A DNA stretch of 64,000 bases. It comes from Myrica gale (lineage: Eukaryota; Streptophyta; Magnoliopsida; Fagales; Myricaceae). The stretch is taken from NCBI GenBank assembly GCA_963930655.1, contig OZ005617.1, positions 3,412,501-3,476,500 of the forward strand. The letters run 5' to 3'. This document shows, piece by piece, positions 1-12,700 of this stretch. The notes beneath the pieces are model-generated. The model was not told the DNA's origin. It was given only the letters and a program-made list of their open reading frames with translations, and made no database searches. The stretch's first letter is position 1; each line of letters starts with the position of its first letter. The position numbers and the translations under genes were made by a program.

Positions 1-1440
1 AAGACCCCAAAATCTCTAAATTTTCCGGAAACCCAAACAATTTTCCTGATATATGGGTTTTGCTCTTTTCAGAAATCTAACTTCTCAAATTAATTTGCAT
101 AGCGACAGCAAACTTTCCCAGCCCGTATAACTCAAAAAGTTTCCTTGCTTCAATTGCTATCGCTGAAGAAGAAACGCAAAAAAGGGCGTGTCATAAATCC
201 AGATATAATCTAGGAGAGAGCAGAGAGCTTTACTTATGAGAGAGAGAGAGAGAGAGAGACCTGAGAAGACAGGCACGTATTTTTCAGGAACATGTTAAGT
301 GCGGATAAGCCACGAATAGAGAATCCAATATATCCCTTCACGGACTCGGATTGTTCACAATGAATGGACGATCCCACTGTTCATTCAGATAATTGGTTTC
401 TTATGCTCTTTCTTAATACATAGTGACATCACCACCACCGCACCTGCAAAAAATATATATCAAAGTCAATTTCGATTTTACTAATTGAAGTTCCTTTATA
501 CAACAGTTCACTAGTTTGCTCCTTGAATTACCTTGTTCACCATCGATAAGAAAATTAGGAACCCTTAGACGTTGCTTGGTTCCCGAGAAACTGAAGAAAT
601 GGAAATGAACTAGAAGCTATTATTTTGGAAAATCGTAAATTAATCGTGGAAAGAAGTGAAATAAATTGGAGTTCTAAATAGCTAAAACGGAAAATTCAAT
701 GAATAGAGAATTTTGTTCTCATTGCTTTAAGGCTTTCCCACTACTTTCTAGGGAACCGGAAAGGTAAGAAGACAAAAAGAAAAATCGGAGGACCCTATTG
801 CCTCCAAAATTGTGAAAAATCACAAATTACTCACACAAATCACCCCGGAAAAATCTGACAACTTACACGGAACAAAAAAAATTCAAACCCGAAAAATAAC
901 TAATCAGTCTCAACTCAGAATAACATCAGCAGCTGAAAAATTCCCTACAAATCAAATTCGATAACCATATGAAATTACATACAATTTGAGCATTGAATAA
1001 CCGAGAGAAAACAAAAAGCAGAGAATTATTCTCAAAGAAGAGCACCCCCAGGAGCTTCCTGAAGCTCTCAAATACCTGTTTGAATTAACGGAGGACCCCA
1101 ATATGCAACCGATTGCAAGCTGCCGAAACCGAAGGGGAATCGTACGGGTTTTTTTCCCCTTCTCTAGTGAATGTGGGTAGTGCAAAATGCAGAATTATGC
1201 AAGCTTCTTGGGAGTGAGGAAAATAATTTCAAACAAATTTTGGAAGGGAGAGAGCGCGTGGGTGTGTGAGAGAGAGAAGCAGTACATTAAATGCCTACCA
1301 ACTGCCATGTGCCGTACGGTGACATCTTTATAACCGGCGCACCGGTGAAACCGGTTATAATATTGTGAATGTAACGTTAGAAGGTTGGCAGCAAATCCTA
1401 TAAAATGTTTAAAACCAAACATACCTTAAAATTAAAGTCT
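1..1440 (-). promoter_or_regulatory. Probable promoter and 5' leader of an off-window minus-strand gene
   Basis: No convincing coding exon is visible. Read on the minus strand, 1.44-1.09 kb is CT-rich and leader-like and ends at a good donor (AACAG/GTATTT near 1076). Further left is more CT-rich, intron-like sequence with a GA/CT microsatellite at 240-259. A perfect 10-bp inverted repeat lies at 1328-1360. The simplest reading is a promoter, a non-coding first exon and a leader intron of a gene whose coding part lies left of base 1. This is inference from composition and one splice-like site only. Confidence 0.3.
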
Positions 1441-1513
1441 AATGTGTTTTTATTGGCACTAACTACAAAAAAAAAAGCTAAAATCAAAAATTAAAAATGG
1501 TGATAAATATAAG

Positions 1514-1702
1514 TTGGTGTTTGATTGTTAAAATTTCGAGGTAGTTTGTGAAAAAATTATGATAATTTGCGGTAATTAGTAAAAAGGTGAAGAAAATGAA
1601 TATTTAAATAAATATTATAATAAAAATAATTATTTGATGGGAGGACAAATACTACTTTGTAATTTTTTTGCTCGGGTCTAAAATTTTGACAATCAAATAT
1701 CT
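1514..1702. mobile_element. MITE-like element with terminal inverted repeats
   Basis: About 190 bp, AT-rich, with no reading frame. The left end reads TTGGTGTTTGATTGTTAAAA. The right end, reverse-complemented, reads AGATATTTGATTGTCAAAAT, so the ends form imperfect terminal inverted repeats of about 20 bp. This is the size and layout of a non-autonomous DNA transposon. I could not fix a target-site duplication, so the superfamily is open. Confidence 0.5.
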
Positions 1703-2095
1703 CGTAAATCTTGACTAAAAAATGAAGAACTTAAGCTAACGTATTATCGAAACTCGAAAGAAGCCAAAATATGAATCAGAAGACAAAATCAAACAATTAG
1801 AAAAAAAATAAATACAATAGTTGTTTTGACTTTTATAGTTAAAGGATGCGGAAACAGACTATTTTTTGTCCAATTCTGAATTTGCTGTAGAGAAAATTAT
1901 ATATTTAGGGCACAATATTACAGTAATAAATAGCTCGAAAGTGAAATATTTTAAAATTAATAATTTAGAATATAAGTATAAATGATCCCATAATTCATAA
2001 GTAAAAATTACATTTATCTCTTATAATAATATCGTGACTTTTACAATTTTACTGCGGCGTCCAAATAGTCGACAACTATTTTAATAGGATCCTTG

Positions 2096-2370
2096 AGTTT
2101 GTACCCATTTGGTAAATGAGTTATTCACTTTTAAATTTCAAAATTTTAATTCTTTGGATTTTCTTTGTTTCACGAAATGGTCATTCCGTTAGTCTGTCGT
2201 CCATATGCTTAACGGATTTGAAGCGATCGATCGGATATATGTGTAAAAAGTGAGTGGTCGACCGCTTAATGTAGGACCATGCCGTCAAACATAAAAAATC
2301 TAAGGACTAAAAATTTGAAATTCGAAAGTGAATGATCCATTTGCCAAATAGGTATAAATTCAAGGACCAA
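2096..2370. mobile_element. Foldback/MITE-like inverted repeat
   Basis: The left arm (about 2096-2166) is matched, reverse-complemented and imperfectly, by the right arm (about 2293-2370). Both contain versions of CCTTGAATTTATACC followed by a TTTGGYAAATG..ATTCACTTT segment. The loop of about 125 bp is more GC-rich than the arms. No protein is encoded. The long arms suggest a foldback or Mutator-like non-autonomous element. The superfamily call is a guess. Confidence 0.5.
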
Positions 2371-2705
2371 ATTGTCAAATTTCCTTAATAATAAAAACTA
2401 CCAAGTTGAATGATTGGGTATAATTGAAAGCATATGCATTAATTCATATTGTATCCGTAACAACTTACGTGAAAACAAAATTATTTTTATGGAGCCACAA
2501 TTTTTATTACTAGAAACATAAACTAATTACAAATATATATCAAATCAAGAAAAATGAGATTTTTTTTAAAAAAATAACAATATGGAAAAAATACACTAAT
2601 TATTAATTTTGCATCCTATGTTATTTTTTTACAATAATTTTTTTTTGCCTAACGGTAATGTTTTGAGTTTTCAATAACCTTTGGCCTGGAAGATGTTGTG
2701 TTGTG

Positions 2706-2990
2706 ATATCATATAAGATTTGAGAAAAATGGTGAATGCTTACGTTGAATAGTATTTGATAGGTGTTTATATAAAGTAGAGAGAGAAATTATTTGATGTA
2801 ATTGTTTAAAAAAAATATTAGAGTTATGTTAAAAAAGTATAGAAATAGAAAATTGTATTAAGTAAAAAAGTAAAAAGATGTTGAAGATTGTGTTAAAAAA
2901 TATTGATATTTATATTTAAATATTCTATAATAATTTTGTAAATAAATTTAAATTTTTTTAAAAAATTTGAAAACAAACGTTAGCTGTTAT
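2706..2990. mobile_element. Diverged copy of the 60-kb inverted-repeat MITE family
   Basis: The stretch contains TTGAATAGTATTTGATAGG, ATTTGATGTAATTGTTTAA and GTTGAAGATTGTGTTAAAAA in the same order and spacing as the arm at 60684-60993. It is therefore an older, more diverged member of that family. Its ends are degraded and no target-site duplication is clear. Confidence 0.5.
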
Positions 2991-4700
2991 CACGCTAGTT
3001 TATCATTCATTTGATATCCTGAAGCTCGAAGACAGCTGAGCTGCTACGTTAGCCAGTCGAAGCCAAGCCAAGCCAAGCCTGAGACGTGCGTAGGACCGGC
3101 TACCTAAGAAAGGAGGAGAGGGAATGACGTACACGTGTCAGGGACACAGCTGTCGGATCTTTATCCTAGCAAAGGTATTGTCCAGGGAAAAAAAAGTTAA
3201 CAAATCAGAGTCCGCCCTTTCGCTTCATGAGTATACAGGGACGCAAAAGAAAATTGCATAAATTTGAAATTTGATTTCAAGTCCGCCCTTCCCCTTGCAG
3301 CTGGAGCGCACTCTGAAACCCCCGCTTTCAGATTTCAAAAGGGTGGGACCCCACGCCCGCAATCCCATGTCAAGCTTTCATTCGTATTTTCTCCCGCATT
3401 TTTTTTAATATTATCTTTTTTCTTTTTTTATTCTGTTTTCGCTTTTCGGCGGAGCTGCCATATTATTATTATTATATGGTATTCCCTGAAGCTTTCCTTT
3501 CACCGGTGGATTAAGCCGCAACCACTACATCAATAAGATGTTATAGTTGTCTCCAACATATTAATTTTTTTTAAGGAAAGTTTGAGTTCAACTTGATAAA
3601 AAAGATTACTTATAGCTTTGTTTTTGACTAGCAAACCAAATCCAAGCTTTTTCCTTTACACGCTTGAGGAAAGTTATTCTCTCTCAATTATTTAATCAAT
3701 TTTGAAAATTATTAGCGTAAAAAATAAGAGAGATTATTCGAGTAAATTTTTTATATTTACAATAATTTAATAATAAAAAATAATTTATTTTATTAAGTAA
3801 AAATTTGAGAATGAATTGCTACTTTACTCAACTCCCAAGGCGATAATTTAGTCGTTAGGAGAGACATCTTTAAGGGTGGATGAATTTTCCTGCTGTCAGG
3901 TGAGTTCTTGACTTATCTGCCTTATGAGTTGTAGAATCGGTTCGGTGAACCGTGATTTGTACTTTAAAATTGTGCCAAATGATTCCGACTTTAGGAGATT
4001 TTCACATTATCAAAAGAAAAAAAAATTGCCACTTTACTCTGAAACTTTGCTTTTGTTGTTGGGTATGCAAAAAGCTTTATTAGGAAGGGAATGGCATTAT
4101 CATGTATTCCGGCACCTAAAATAATCATCATTTAACTTTTGTAAGCTGTTAGTTATTTTTTTGTCAGCTCGATAATGCTCATTCGCCGATCTTCAATTCT
4201 GGGGACACTCCATGGACTAAAGTGCTGCACTTGATAGGAACGTACCCTCGCCTTTCAGAGAACTGAGCGGAGTTAGTTTATAAAGACAAAGGAGGACCAA
4301 CCGAAATAGTACACCTCCAGAGGTGCATTCAAAAATTACAAACTTCAACGGTAGAGTACAATTTTACCGTTTTTTTTTATTCAAAATCTATATCCTTCTA
4401 GAATAGGGCAGAAAACAGCGAGAATTTCAAAAGGAATGGCTTTAGACCGTCCTTGATATGGGCCAAAAAGACTCGCCGGTTCCCTCATTTACTACGGTTC
4501 CCTAGTGTAGGAAGAGTATGTGAGATCTAGTGGCTGCTACTTGTGGCCCAGAAGACTAATCGCAGTAGGCGTCGATCTAATTAAGGAGTGCTAAAGAGTA
4601 CAGAAGCCCAATTAATTATCGGAAATCAGTTAGTACGGCCTTAGGTGGCACGCTCGTTGCCGGTTGGCCTTAACACTGGATACCGTCCGTGTGCTCAACA
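2991..4700. other. Intergenic region with a G-box island
   Basis: No supportable gene. A relatively GC-rich island at about 3010-3370 contains CCAAGCCAAGCCAAGCC and TGACGTACACGTGTCA, which includes a perfect CACGTG core at 3132-3137. The only open frame here (3264-3536, plus) has low-complexity coding and no recognisable domain, so it was not called. The remainder is AT-rich. Confidence 0.4.
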
Positions 4701-5004
4701 TGATCCTTAGCCATCCACCGATGGTACCAGAGAAAATCGGTGATGTGCTAGAAATTGACAAATCAGAAGGAAACTAACTCTTTCCCAGCCTGGCGTATAA
4801 CCAGGGAGTTTGAAGGTCTGATAAGAGTAAACTGTGAAGTTAAACATGACACAAACAACCAGAAAGAACGGTCTAAAAAGGTGGATATAAACCCATAAAA
4901 CATGAGAAAAGCCCACATCAGGTTGTAGCATGCACGGATACATAGCTGAGTCTTTGTAAATGGGTCAATGTCCTCTATCCATTGTAGCCACTTCCACCAG
5001 CTGA

Positions 5005-8000
5005 CTAGGAGCGTTCCCTGCGCCTCCTATACAAGTCATAATCATCCATTCTCCTACCATATGGCGAGCGTGATCTTCCACGCCGGTCCCTTGAATGGGA
5101 ATCCCTCTCTTGCCACCCACGAGGCGAATAGCTTCGAGACCGTCTACTACTACCGCCATACCCTACATACATAATTTGGCCTCGGTCAGTTCAAATAACA
5201 TCTACAGCATTCATCAATGGATAAAAGGTAACATCCATGCGATATCTATAGGTTCTTAATTAAAAGTTCAACTACTTTCATGAAACAAAAAAAGACGGGA
5301 GGGGGAGGGAATAGCATTAGAACTAGCTTCCTTGATATGCTGTCCTAATAATTCCATTCATACTGAAAAGGGAATCACAAGGTTGATGAAATGCATAATG
5401 AAGTGACTGTGAAGACCAATGATATCACTATGGATCAAATTTTAAGACTTAATTAGGATCAAGTGTATAACTGAGAGATGAGGAGCTCGGCCAGGTTTGA
5501 ATTGTTCATCCCCTACAAAAGCATCTGATCTAGATGGAGTGGCCCATAACAAAATGCCTTCCACTCGAAATAAAATTAATTATGGTAACTGACAGTTTCC
5601 AGAATCCAGATGACTGCCAGACCTAACAAAGAAAACACAAATGTAAACATAAAGATCCTTCTGCGTTTTGTTCTGGTTTTACTATAGCCTGCGTCTCAAA
5701 CTCCATTTTATGCTTCTCCACAATTAGAGTGGGTTCAGCCAAGAGAGCAAAACACAGAAGGTGACCAATCAAATACAATCCTAGATTGTTCCATGTCAAG
5801 TGTAAAAGATAAGATCTAATGAAAGTGCCAGACACTCACTTAAAAGAGATTTTAAGTGCTTTTTTTGGTGACGCAAGTTTTTGTTTTTTGTTTACCATAA
5901 ATACAGGTACACCAGTGCAGTTCATAAAAAACCAAAGTGCAACATCACAAAATAACACGTTTTCCCGAGTTCCAACAGAAACTTCAGATGGTACCTCTTC
6001 TACTATCTCTTAAGCCATAATACTTTCCCGGTGTTGGTGTCCTGCCACGCTTCCTTTTCGCCTGCATTAATAAACACAGAAAAATAACATTATGGTAGAA
6101 AAACAAGTCAACAGTGTATGGAGAAATAAGAGCTATTTCAGAATTGCCACTTAAAACAATGAGAATGATGCGCACAACCATACAAAACCTGTAAGGAGTA
6201 TTCTCACACTCATATTTCTGGCGGAAACTGTCTACAATTGCCATCATGGCATGATTCAGCTATGCACCAAAGGCTATCACCTTCATAAGTAACAAAGGGC
6301 ATCCACCTCCAAAGGAATAAGCAGGATAAGACTACGAATTGTGTGTACTCTTAACCTAGTTTGTCTTGGGTATCTCAGGTTATATATTAAAAAAGGAAAT
6401 AAATAAAAAAACCAGACAAGATACTATTACTAAACAAAGAAAAGGAATGGTGGGCATACAACCCTCTGCAAAATAGTCGAATTTGATTTGATCAGTTTTG
6501 AATGTCGATGCAGAACTCATGTCGTGAAGGAATAGGTTCAACTGTTAAGAGTAGATTGTGAATTCGAAGGAGCTACACAGACCAGACCTGCTGCCACAAC
6601 TTATCAGGTGACATTTCCAATGAAAGGAACATACTAAAGAAAATTACGCAGAAATAATCTATACACCCAACAGAGCAATGATATAGATACTTTGATGAAA
6701 CTAATACCTTTTCCACAGTGACCAATCGACCTTCAAAGACTGAACGATTCAAATACTTGATACAGCGCTCAGCATCCTCATTTGTTTCCATAGTGACAAA
6801 ACCAAATCCACGGGATTCTCTGGTTCGAGGATCAGTAACCAGATGGCACTCCAGAACCTGACATCAACATTTACTTTAATTTATTGCAACACTTATATGG
6901 CAAATTAATCCCCAAGACAGCTGATTCTTCTTAACTTAGAGCATTCCACCATTCTATTCAAGGTTTTAATCACCAGAACTTACATTAATAATCATTAAAA
7001 AAGCACTAAACAGTTTGAGAAAAGTTTCAAATTAAATCTTAAAGTTTCAATTGGCAGCCATAGTTTTGAAACTGTTGCAGCAGGGACCTTAGTGATTCTT
7101 TATTAAACTGATACAAAGCCCAGAAAGTAGCACTTGGAACTCACATGGAAACTAAGAGACCATTCACGTGGAAACCCCACACTTTCAATACTAGAGACAA
7201 TAAACTGCACCTGAGCGCTATCAGGACACTAGACACCCTTAGCATGAACACCAGCAACATTTCAGTGCAAACAATCCCATAACCTGATGGTGTCTTCATT
7301 AATTTGAATTTACCTATTATGTATTAACATGGAAGCCCCTTATTAGGCGAAACAAGGTTATTCAAAATAATAGGTGTTACTTTTTCTAAAAGCTCCGCCA
7401 TCTCACTGGTAGAGCTCCTTTTTAAAATTGAGATATTCAAGTGCATTTAAACTGTTTGTTTTAAATACAAACATATCAAATTCAATCACTCAACGGAAGA
7501 AACCACAAACTATAGCAACAAGAATCAAGTTGAATCCAGGTCAATTTTTAATCAACACTTTGAGCTCATTGCAAACTAATATTGATTTAAACATGTAACA
7601 GAAAGGGCATAACTGTGCTACAGTGAATAGACGACATGCAACAACTACCACACCTTTCCTTCTTTGTTGAAAAACTTTTCCAGATCACTACTAGTAACCC
7701 TTGTGGACAATCCTGTTACATATAAGTTATTCCCAGGATTGGTAACCTCAACAGAGTCACGACTCCTGAAACAACAAACAGTCAACTTATCAAGTAAAAA
7801 TAAATAATACATATCATAAAGAAAAAGCGTCTTGAATGCTACACAAATGACATGTCATCGAATAAAACAAATACTAGATTTAGGTAAAGATGCACCTATT
7901 TAAATATATTACTCAAACTTGAACTCAATTGATGAAGAACAATTGCATACCCGGACCGACTTCTCCTTGACCTTGACAAGGATCTCGACCTTGACCGACG

Positions 8001-8131
8001 ACGTCTGCCAGGTGAAATAGAGTCCCGTGGCGAGGCAGACCTACAAGTATATATGGATATTACTCACAGATCGAACCATACGGACAAAAGAATTGAAAAG
8101 AAACTCACCTCCCTTTCCTGGAGGGTGACAT
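5005..8131 (-). CDS. SR45a-like: SR45a/Transformer-2-like RRM splicing factor
   Basis: Six coding exons on the minus strand: 8109-8131, 7951-8040, 7654-7765, 6708-6857, 5995-6061 and 5005-5162. All junctions are GT-AG and splice in frame to 199 aa. Residues 9-42 form an N-terminal Arg/Ser-rich region. An RRM follows at about 50-125, with RNP2 NLYVTGLS (51-58) and RNP1 RGFGFVTM (91-98). Next come the RGRTPTPGKYYGL linker typical of plant Tra2-like proteins and a C-terminal RS-rich tail (about 148-199). The family binds pre-mRNA and acts in the nucleus on splice-site choice. The start is supported because a non-coding first exon (to 8582) splices directly before this ATG and places TAG in frame immediately upstream. 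The RS tail is shorter than in Arabidopsis SR45a. Genes of this family are often alternatively spliced, and the 600-830-bp introns leave room for that. Confidence 0.88.
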
Positions 8132-8690
8132 CTACCATTGCACAAAAAAAAAAGAAGATATCAGACATCCTTCAATTTCACTGAACTTAAACTATGACTA
8201 TCTTACATAGCATGTATATATACATGCCTCTGTTTTCATCCAGTTAAAAGTTTTTTCTATATGAAAAAATTTACCTTTCGGAGAACACATACACACAAAT
8301 TGACAGAGACGCACGTGCGCGACCGCGAAACAACTTAGCCACATAGAGGAGCTAACTCAAATGATTAAAGGCAATACATAGTTCTAGATTCCACATGATG
8401 AAGTATTTATGATTCAAAAAATTATCTCCCTCTTTTTCTGCTTAAATTTCCTGCATTTTCTAGCAACCAAGCAGAGAAAATTCATAGCTGACTGCCTGTT
8501 TCATCCCTAAAAAATTCCACACAAAAAACACAACGAACTGAAACTCACATGCCTTGTATAATATGAAATCACTCGAAATACCTAAAATTTGAACAAGCGC
8601 AAGTAAAAACTGAAAAGGCTCGGAACTTCCTTCGAGTAACAGAACAAAAATCAACCAGAAACCCAAGCCGAAGCCCTAGCTTTTGGTCGA
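8132..8690 (-). other. 5' UTR exon and leader intron of the SR45a-like gene
   Basis: The minus strand at about 8583-8690 reads as a plant leader (AAGCTAGGGCTTCGG) and ends at donor TTTTAG/GTATTT. The leader intron (8132-8581) ends in a long pyrimidine tract plus TGGTAG directly before the ATG. The transcription start is not defined by sequence alone. Confidence 0.55.
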
Positions 8691-9400
8691 AGAAAGTGAT
8701 TTTGAAAACGTCGAGCCATCGAAGCTTTTACCTTACGTTGGAGAGTCGCCGAGTCCACTCGTATGCCCTAACAGAGTGAAAGAGCGTCTCAGCTTAAACA
8801 GCCTGGAAGTTTTGCGAAATGCGAGCCGTGAGGATGTTCGCGGTGGAACAACGTACGAGGGAGTAGGGAGAGACTATTCGGTGGTTCGCAATTGCAGTAG
8901 GCCGGGCCTAGTATTAGTTGGGCTTGGACCTCTCTCTCTATAAAGGGTTAGTCCGGCTAAATTCGGAACTTATAAGTTTATAGAAGTGCTTCAGCTGGTA
9001 TTTTTGTGGAAGAATTTACAAAAAGTGGGTAAATTAATTTTTATTTCCTGGGTTATAACCCATGTTCAAAACAGTTCTTTAGGTTTTGAAATGCTAAAAA
9101 ATTAGCACTTAGGTTCATACACATTTTGAAAAAAAAAAACTCTTACGTCAATCATCCGTCCAATGGGCAAACGGCGATCCTGCCATATCAGCAGCTTGCC
9201 CAGTCACCCAATGACATCTCATACACGTGTCCCTCTCATTTATACTGGAGTCTGGACTACCCACCTGCCACGTCTACCCCCTCCACAAATCAAAACCATA
9301 GAAACGACGCCGTCCTCAAATTTTTTTTGTCAAAACAGGTAGACAAGACAACCATAAAGCATAAGAAAAATAAGGGCCTCGCCTAGGCAGGTAAGCTTGA
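8691..9400 (-). promoter_or_regulatory. Promoter region of the SR45a-like gene
   Basis: This is the spacer between the SR45a leader and the beta-adaptin 3' end. It contains GGCCCG/AGCCCA-type site II motifs at about 8898-8932 (read on the minus strand) and a CACGTG G-box at 9224-9229. Such motifs are common in promoters of growth-related and light- or stress-responsive plant genes. Binding is inferred. The plus-strand open frames here overlap the leader and look spurious. Confidence 0.4.
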
Positions 9401-9754
9401 GGCTTAAAAAAGGCAGTAAGCTGCGCAAGAACTGAATAATGGATAGTAGAAACTGAGGTACACAAAATTTTAACAGTTCACAAATTTATGTCGTACAGAG
9501 AAAGCAAGAAAAAAACAGAGAAGGCCACAGATATTTGATCCCTCAGCAGAAAAGAAAACTCCTGAAACAAAAATCTCAAGAGACCGCGCAAATTAAAGAA
9601 AATATAAGTGTCAGGAAAACAAAAAAATACAGCAACAGCTGAGAAGACGATAAAACAAAAATATCAAGCAAAAATCTGAACAACTAATTGAGATTTTACA
9701 GATAACAACCCGGAGTAATGAAACTTAAAATTATGCACATTAAGACAAGCATTT
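9400..9754 (-). other. 3' UTR of beta-adaptin
   Basis: AT-rich sequence follows the stop codon on the minus strand and contains no other gene. It would hold the polyadenylation region. The exact end is not defined by the sequence. Confidence 0.45.
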
Positions 9755-12700
9755 TCAACCCTTGAGGAGAGTCTCGACGGCTTCAAAGAAGAGAGGTGCC
9801 ATCTCAGGACCTGGAGTCTTGATTGCACACTTGACCCCGAGCGTTCCGATGACAGTAGTGAGTTCGATCAAAAATGGTAACCCTTGAGGGAGCTTAGCGG
9901 AGAAGTAGAATACATCCTGGTTTGCATTCTTGCGCTTCGCAATAAAGAAGATGTTTGATGCAGCAAACCGGTCTAAAGTGGCTTCCACGCTGTTCACAAC
10001 AACGCCAGGGAAGTCCTTGGAGATCTCATTTGAATCAGGAAGGGACCGCCATGTCTATCATGTAGAGAAGTATCAGATTTCAATTGCCATTACCAAGACT
10101 TTAATAAATTCAACATTTAAACATGGATAGTGAAAATGTTCTTTTAATCACCAAGTTTCATAAGTCAAGGGCTCCTTTCACACCCACTTCAGTATGAGGC
10201 TCGGACTGTTTGGGTTCTTGGGCTGATTGCCCCATCTCTGGAGTCAATGATTTTGTCAACCTCATCATCAACCACCCTTCACATCCCTTCTTGCATACTT
10301 TATTCATTTGTTCTTAACTACTAGGTAATATAATTTAACAAGCTTTGTGCAACTATCTCTTGAATTTCACAAGATTCTCTAGCTACCCTTCAGTCATGTG
10401 AACATTCTGCCTCTATTATTCCATCGTTAATCCTATGAAGCTGAAAGATCACAGGTAGGCGAGTAAAAGACGGCCACCTACCCTGCTCATTGGCGGGGAA
10501 TGCAGTGACCATTGATAAGTTTCCTATCATGATCTATCTCCGCTTGTAAAGATTATGTTCTTTTAATATCTTAATGTCTCTGATTAAAACATGTCCATTC
10601 AAGAGGACAGTGCCACTATATGTAACAGTCTCACATTGGTTGGGAAACATATGTAATGACTTTATATAAGCTTGGAGGCACCTCCACTTGGTAAGTCAGT
10701 TTTCTAAGGTGTGAATCTCCAAACTTATGTGGGTTTGTTACAAATGGTATCAAAGCCGGTTGTGGGCTCCTGTGTTACCCCGCCGCTGCACCTACGGAGT
10801 GGCCGACCATGGATCCGGTGGTACGGGCACGACCCTAGTCCGAGGAATAGAAGACACGGTCATGGATCTGGTGGAACGGGCACAACCCCAGTCCAATGAA
10901 TAGAAGCCCCATGGTGCTCGACCAATGTGGGCGTTGGTCTTAAAAAGGTGGGGATATGTAACAATCTCACATTGGTTGGAAAACATATGTAATGACTTTA
11001 TATAAGCTTGAAGGCACCTCCACTTGGTAAGCCGGTTTTCTAAGGTGTGAATCTCCAAGCTTATGTGAGTTTGTTACACTATTTAACATCCTAAATTAAC
11101 TAATCAGGAGCATGAAAGAGCAAAGAAGTGAGGTGAAATTTTAATTCTCTTCTCTTCTGTGTCTCTTCTCTCTCTTTTTTTGTTCTTTTTTAAATGAATC
11201 TTCTCTCTCTTCTTATTCAACTTTTTATTTTTGTTCTTGCTAATAGCAGCAAAATCCACCAAATTTACTAAAGGAAGAAAATGAAACATATATTTTTACC
11301 TCAAGGAAGTTTCCACGCTCCATCCTCCCATCCTCTGTGAAGAACACATGCAATGATATTTTATCATTGAAGTACCACACTGGCTGTTGACTGTTCTTCA
11401 AAGCAACCTGTAAAAGTGAGCTTGGGGGACCTTGAGACATATTCTGGAACAAAACCATAGGCAGAAGAGTCCTAGTCGATGTCCCAGGTTGCAATGGTGG
11501 AACCTAATACATAGGAGGGTATCAATTTACAACTCAATAAATTGTGAATTATCACTGTGAGGAGAACAGAGACATCCAAGCTCACATTAGGGCTTGGAAG
11601 TATGCCCACAATCCAAAGCAGACATTCCAGCTCAAGTTCTCAACCATGTATTAAGAACCGCAAAAAGAAAGGAGTCTACTAACTACCTGCAAGGATCCAG
11701 CAGCTGCAAGACCAAAACTATTCTTGTTGAACTGAATCATGAACCCATCAAGTGAAACTTGCGAGTTGTTCTCCAACAGTAAACTGTAAAATATTTGACC
11801 ATCCTGCCGTGTCAGCTGTGCACTAATTTGCAGACCTTGGCCGGTTGATGCTGGTAGCAAAACAGGCAATGGAGGGCTGCAATCAAGGTCACAAAATCCA
11901 GTGAGTGCCAGTTAGAGCACACAGACTAAACTTGCTCCTATCTTGGCAACAAAATAACCAATATCATTTCATGAAGCAAGACCAACACGCCAAATTTATG
12001 ATCAAATTCACGTAGACCTATTCTATAAATTTTTTGAACAATGTTACCGTTCACTTAAGTATACATTAACTCCTAATTATTCACAATTGTCATGATGATT
12101 CGGGAAATTATAGAACAATTTTCCAAAATTCCCTGCCCTTATCCCCCCTTACCAAGATAAAGGACAAACCTGTGTCACAAGTACCTATGACACCGTGAAG
12201 ACTATTGGCAAACTACATCATACTTACCCAGTAGGAGTAACGGGCTGATCAATAGGAACAATAGCACTATTGTCAAGGCCTATCAGATCACCAAGCAAAT
12301 CTGGCACTTGAGCAGGTGCAGGGGCTGGTTGCCTTGCAGTAGAATATGGAACATTACTTGAAGTAGTTGGAGGTGATGCAACACCATCAACTGCATGAGA
12401 CGGTGTTTCTGAATACCCGGTTTCGCTCCCCTCAGGATAGTCATCATCTTCAGTTCTCTGGGCTGTGGCCTTCACACGGGTAACAAATGCTTCTGGAGGC
12501 TTGTGATACACAGAGGATAGTGTGGCAATGTTGGCGAGAAGCTCATCCAGAAGGGATGGATCAAGTTGGTTTGAATCATCACTTATCACAGGTTTCTCAG
12601 CTAACACAACATCCTTAGCCGCCTGAGATATAAAACATAAGCACATTAATGTACAATCTAGTATTGCGGTTTCAACATCATCTGTTATGCATGCAGTCAT

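Noticed and set aside
5984-6247. Extension of the SR45a exon into upstream and downstream intron sequence
   Set aside because: The family alignment (AKRKRGRTPTPGKYYGL) and clean GT-AG sites place the exon at 5995-6061. The rest of the open frame is intron.
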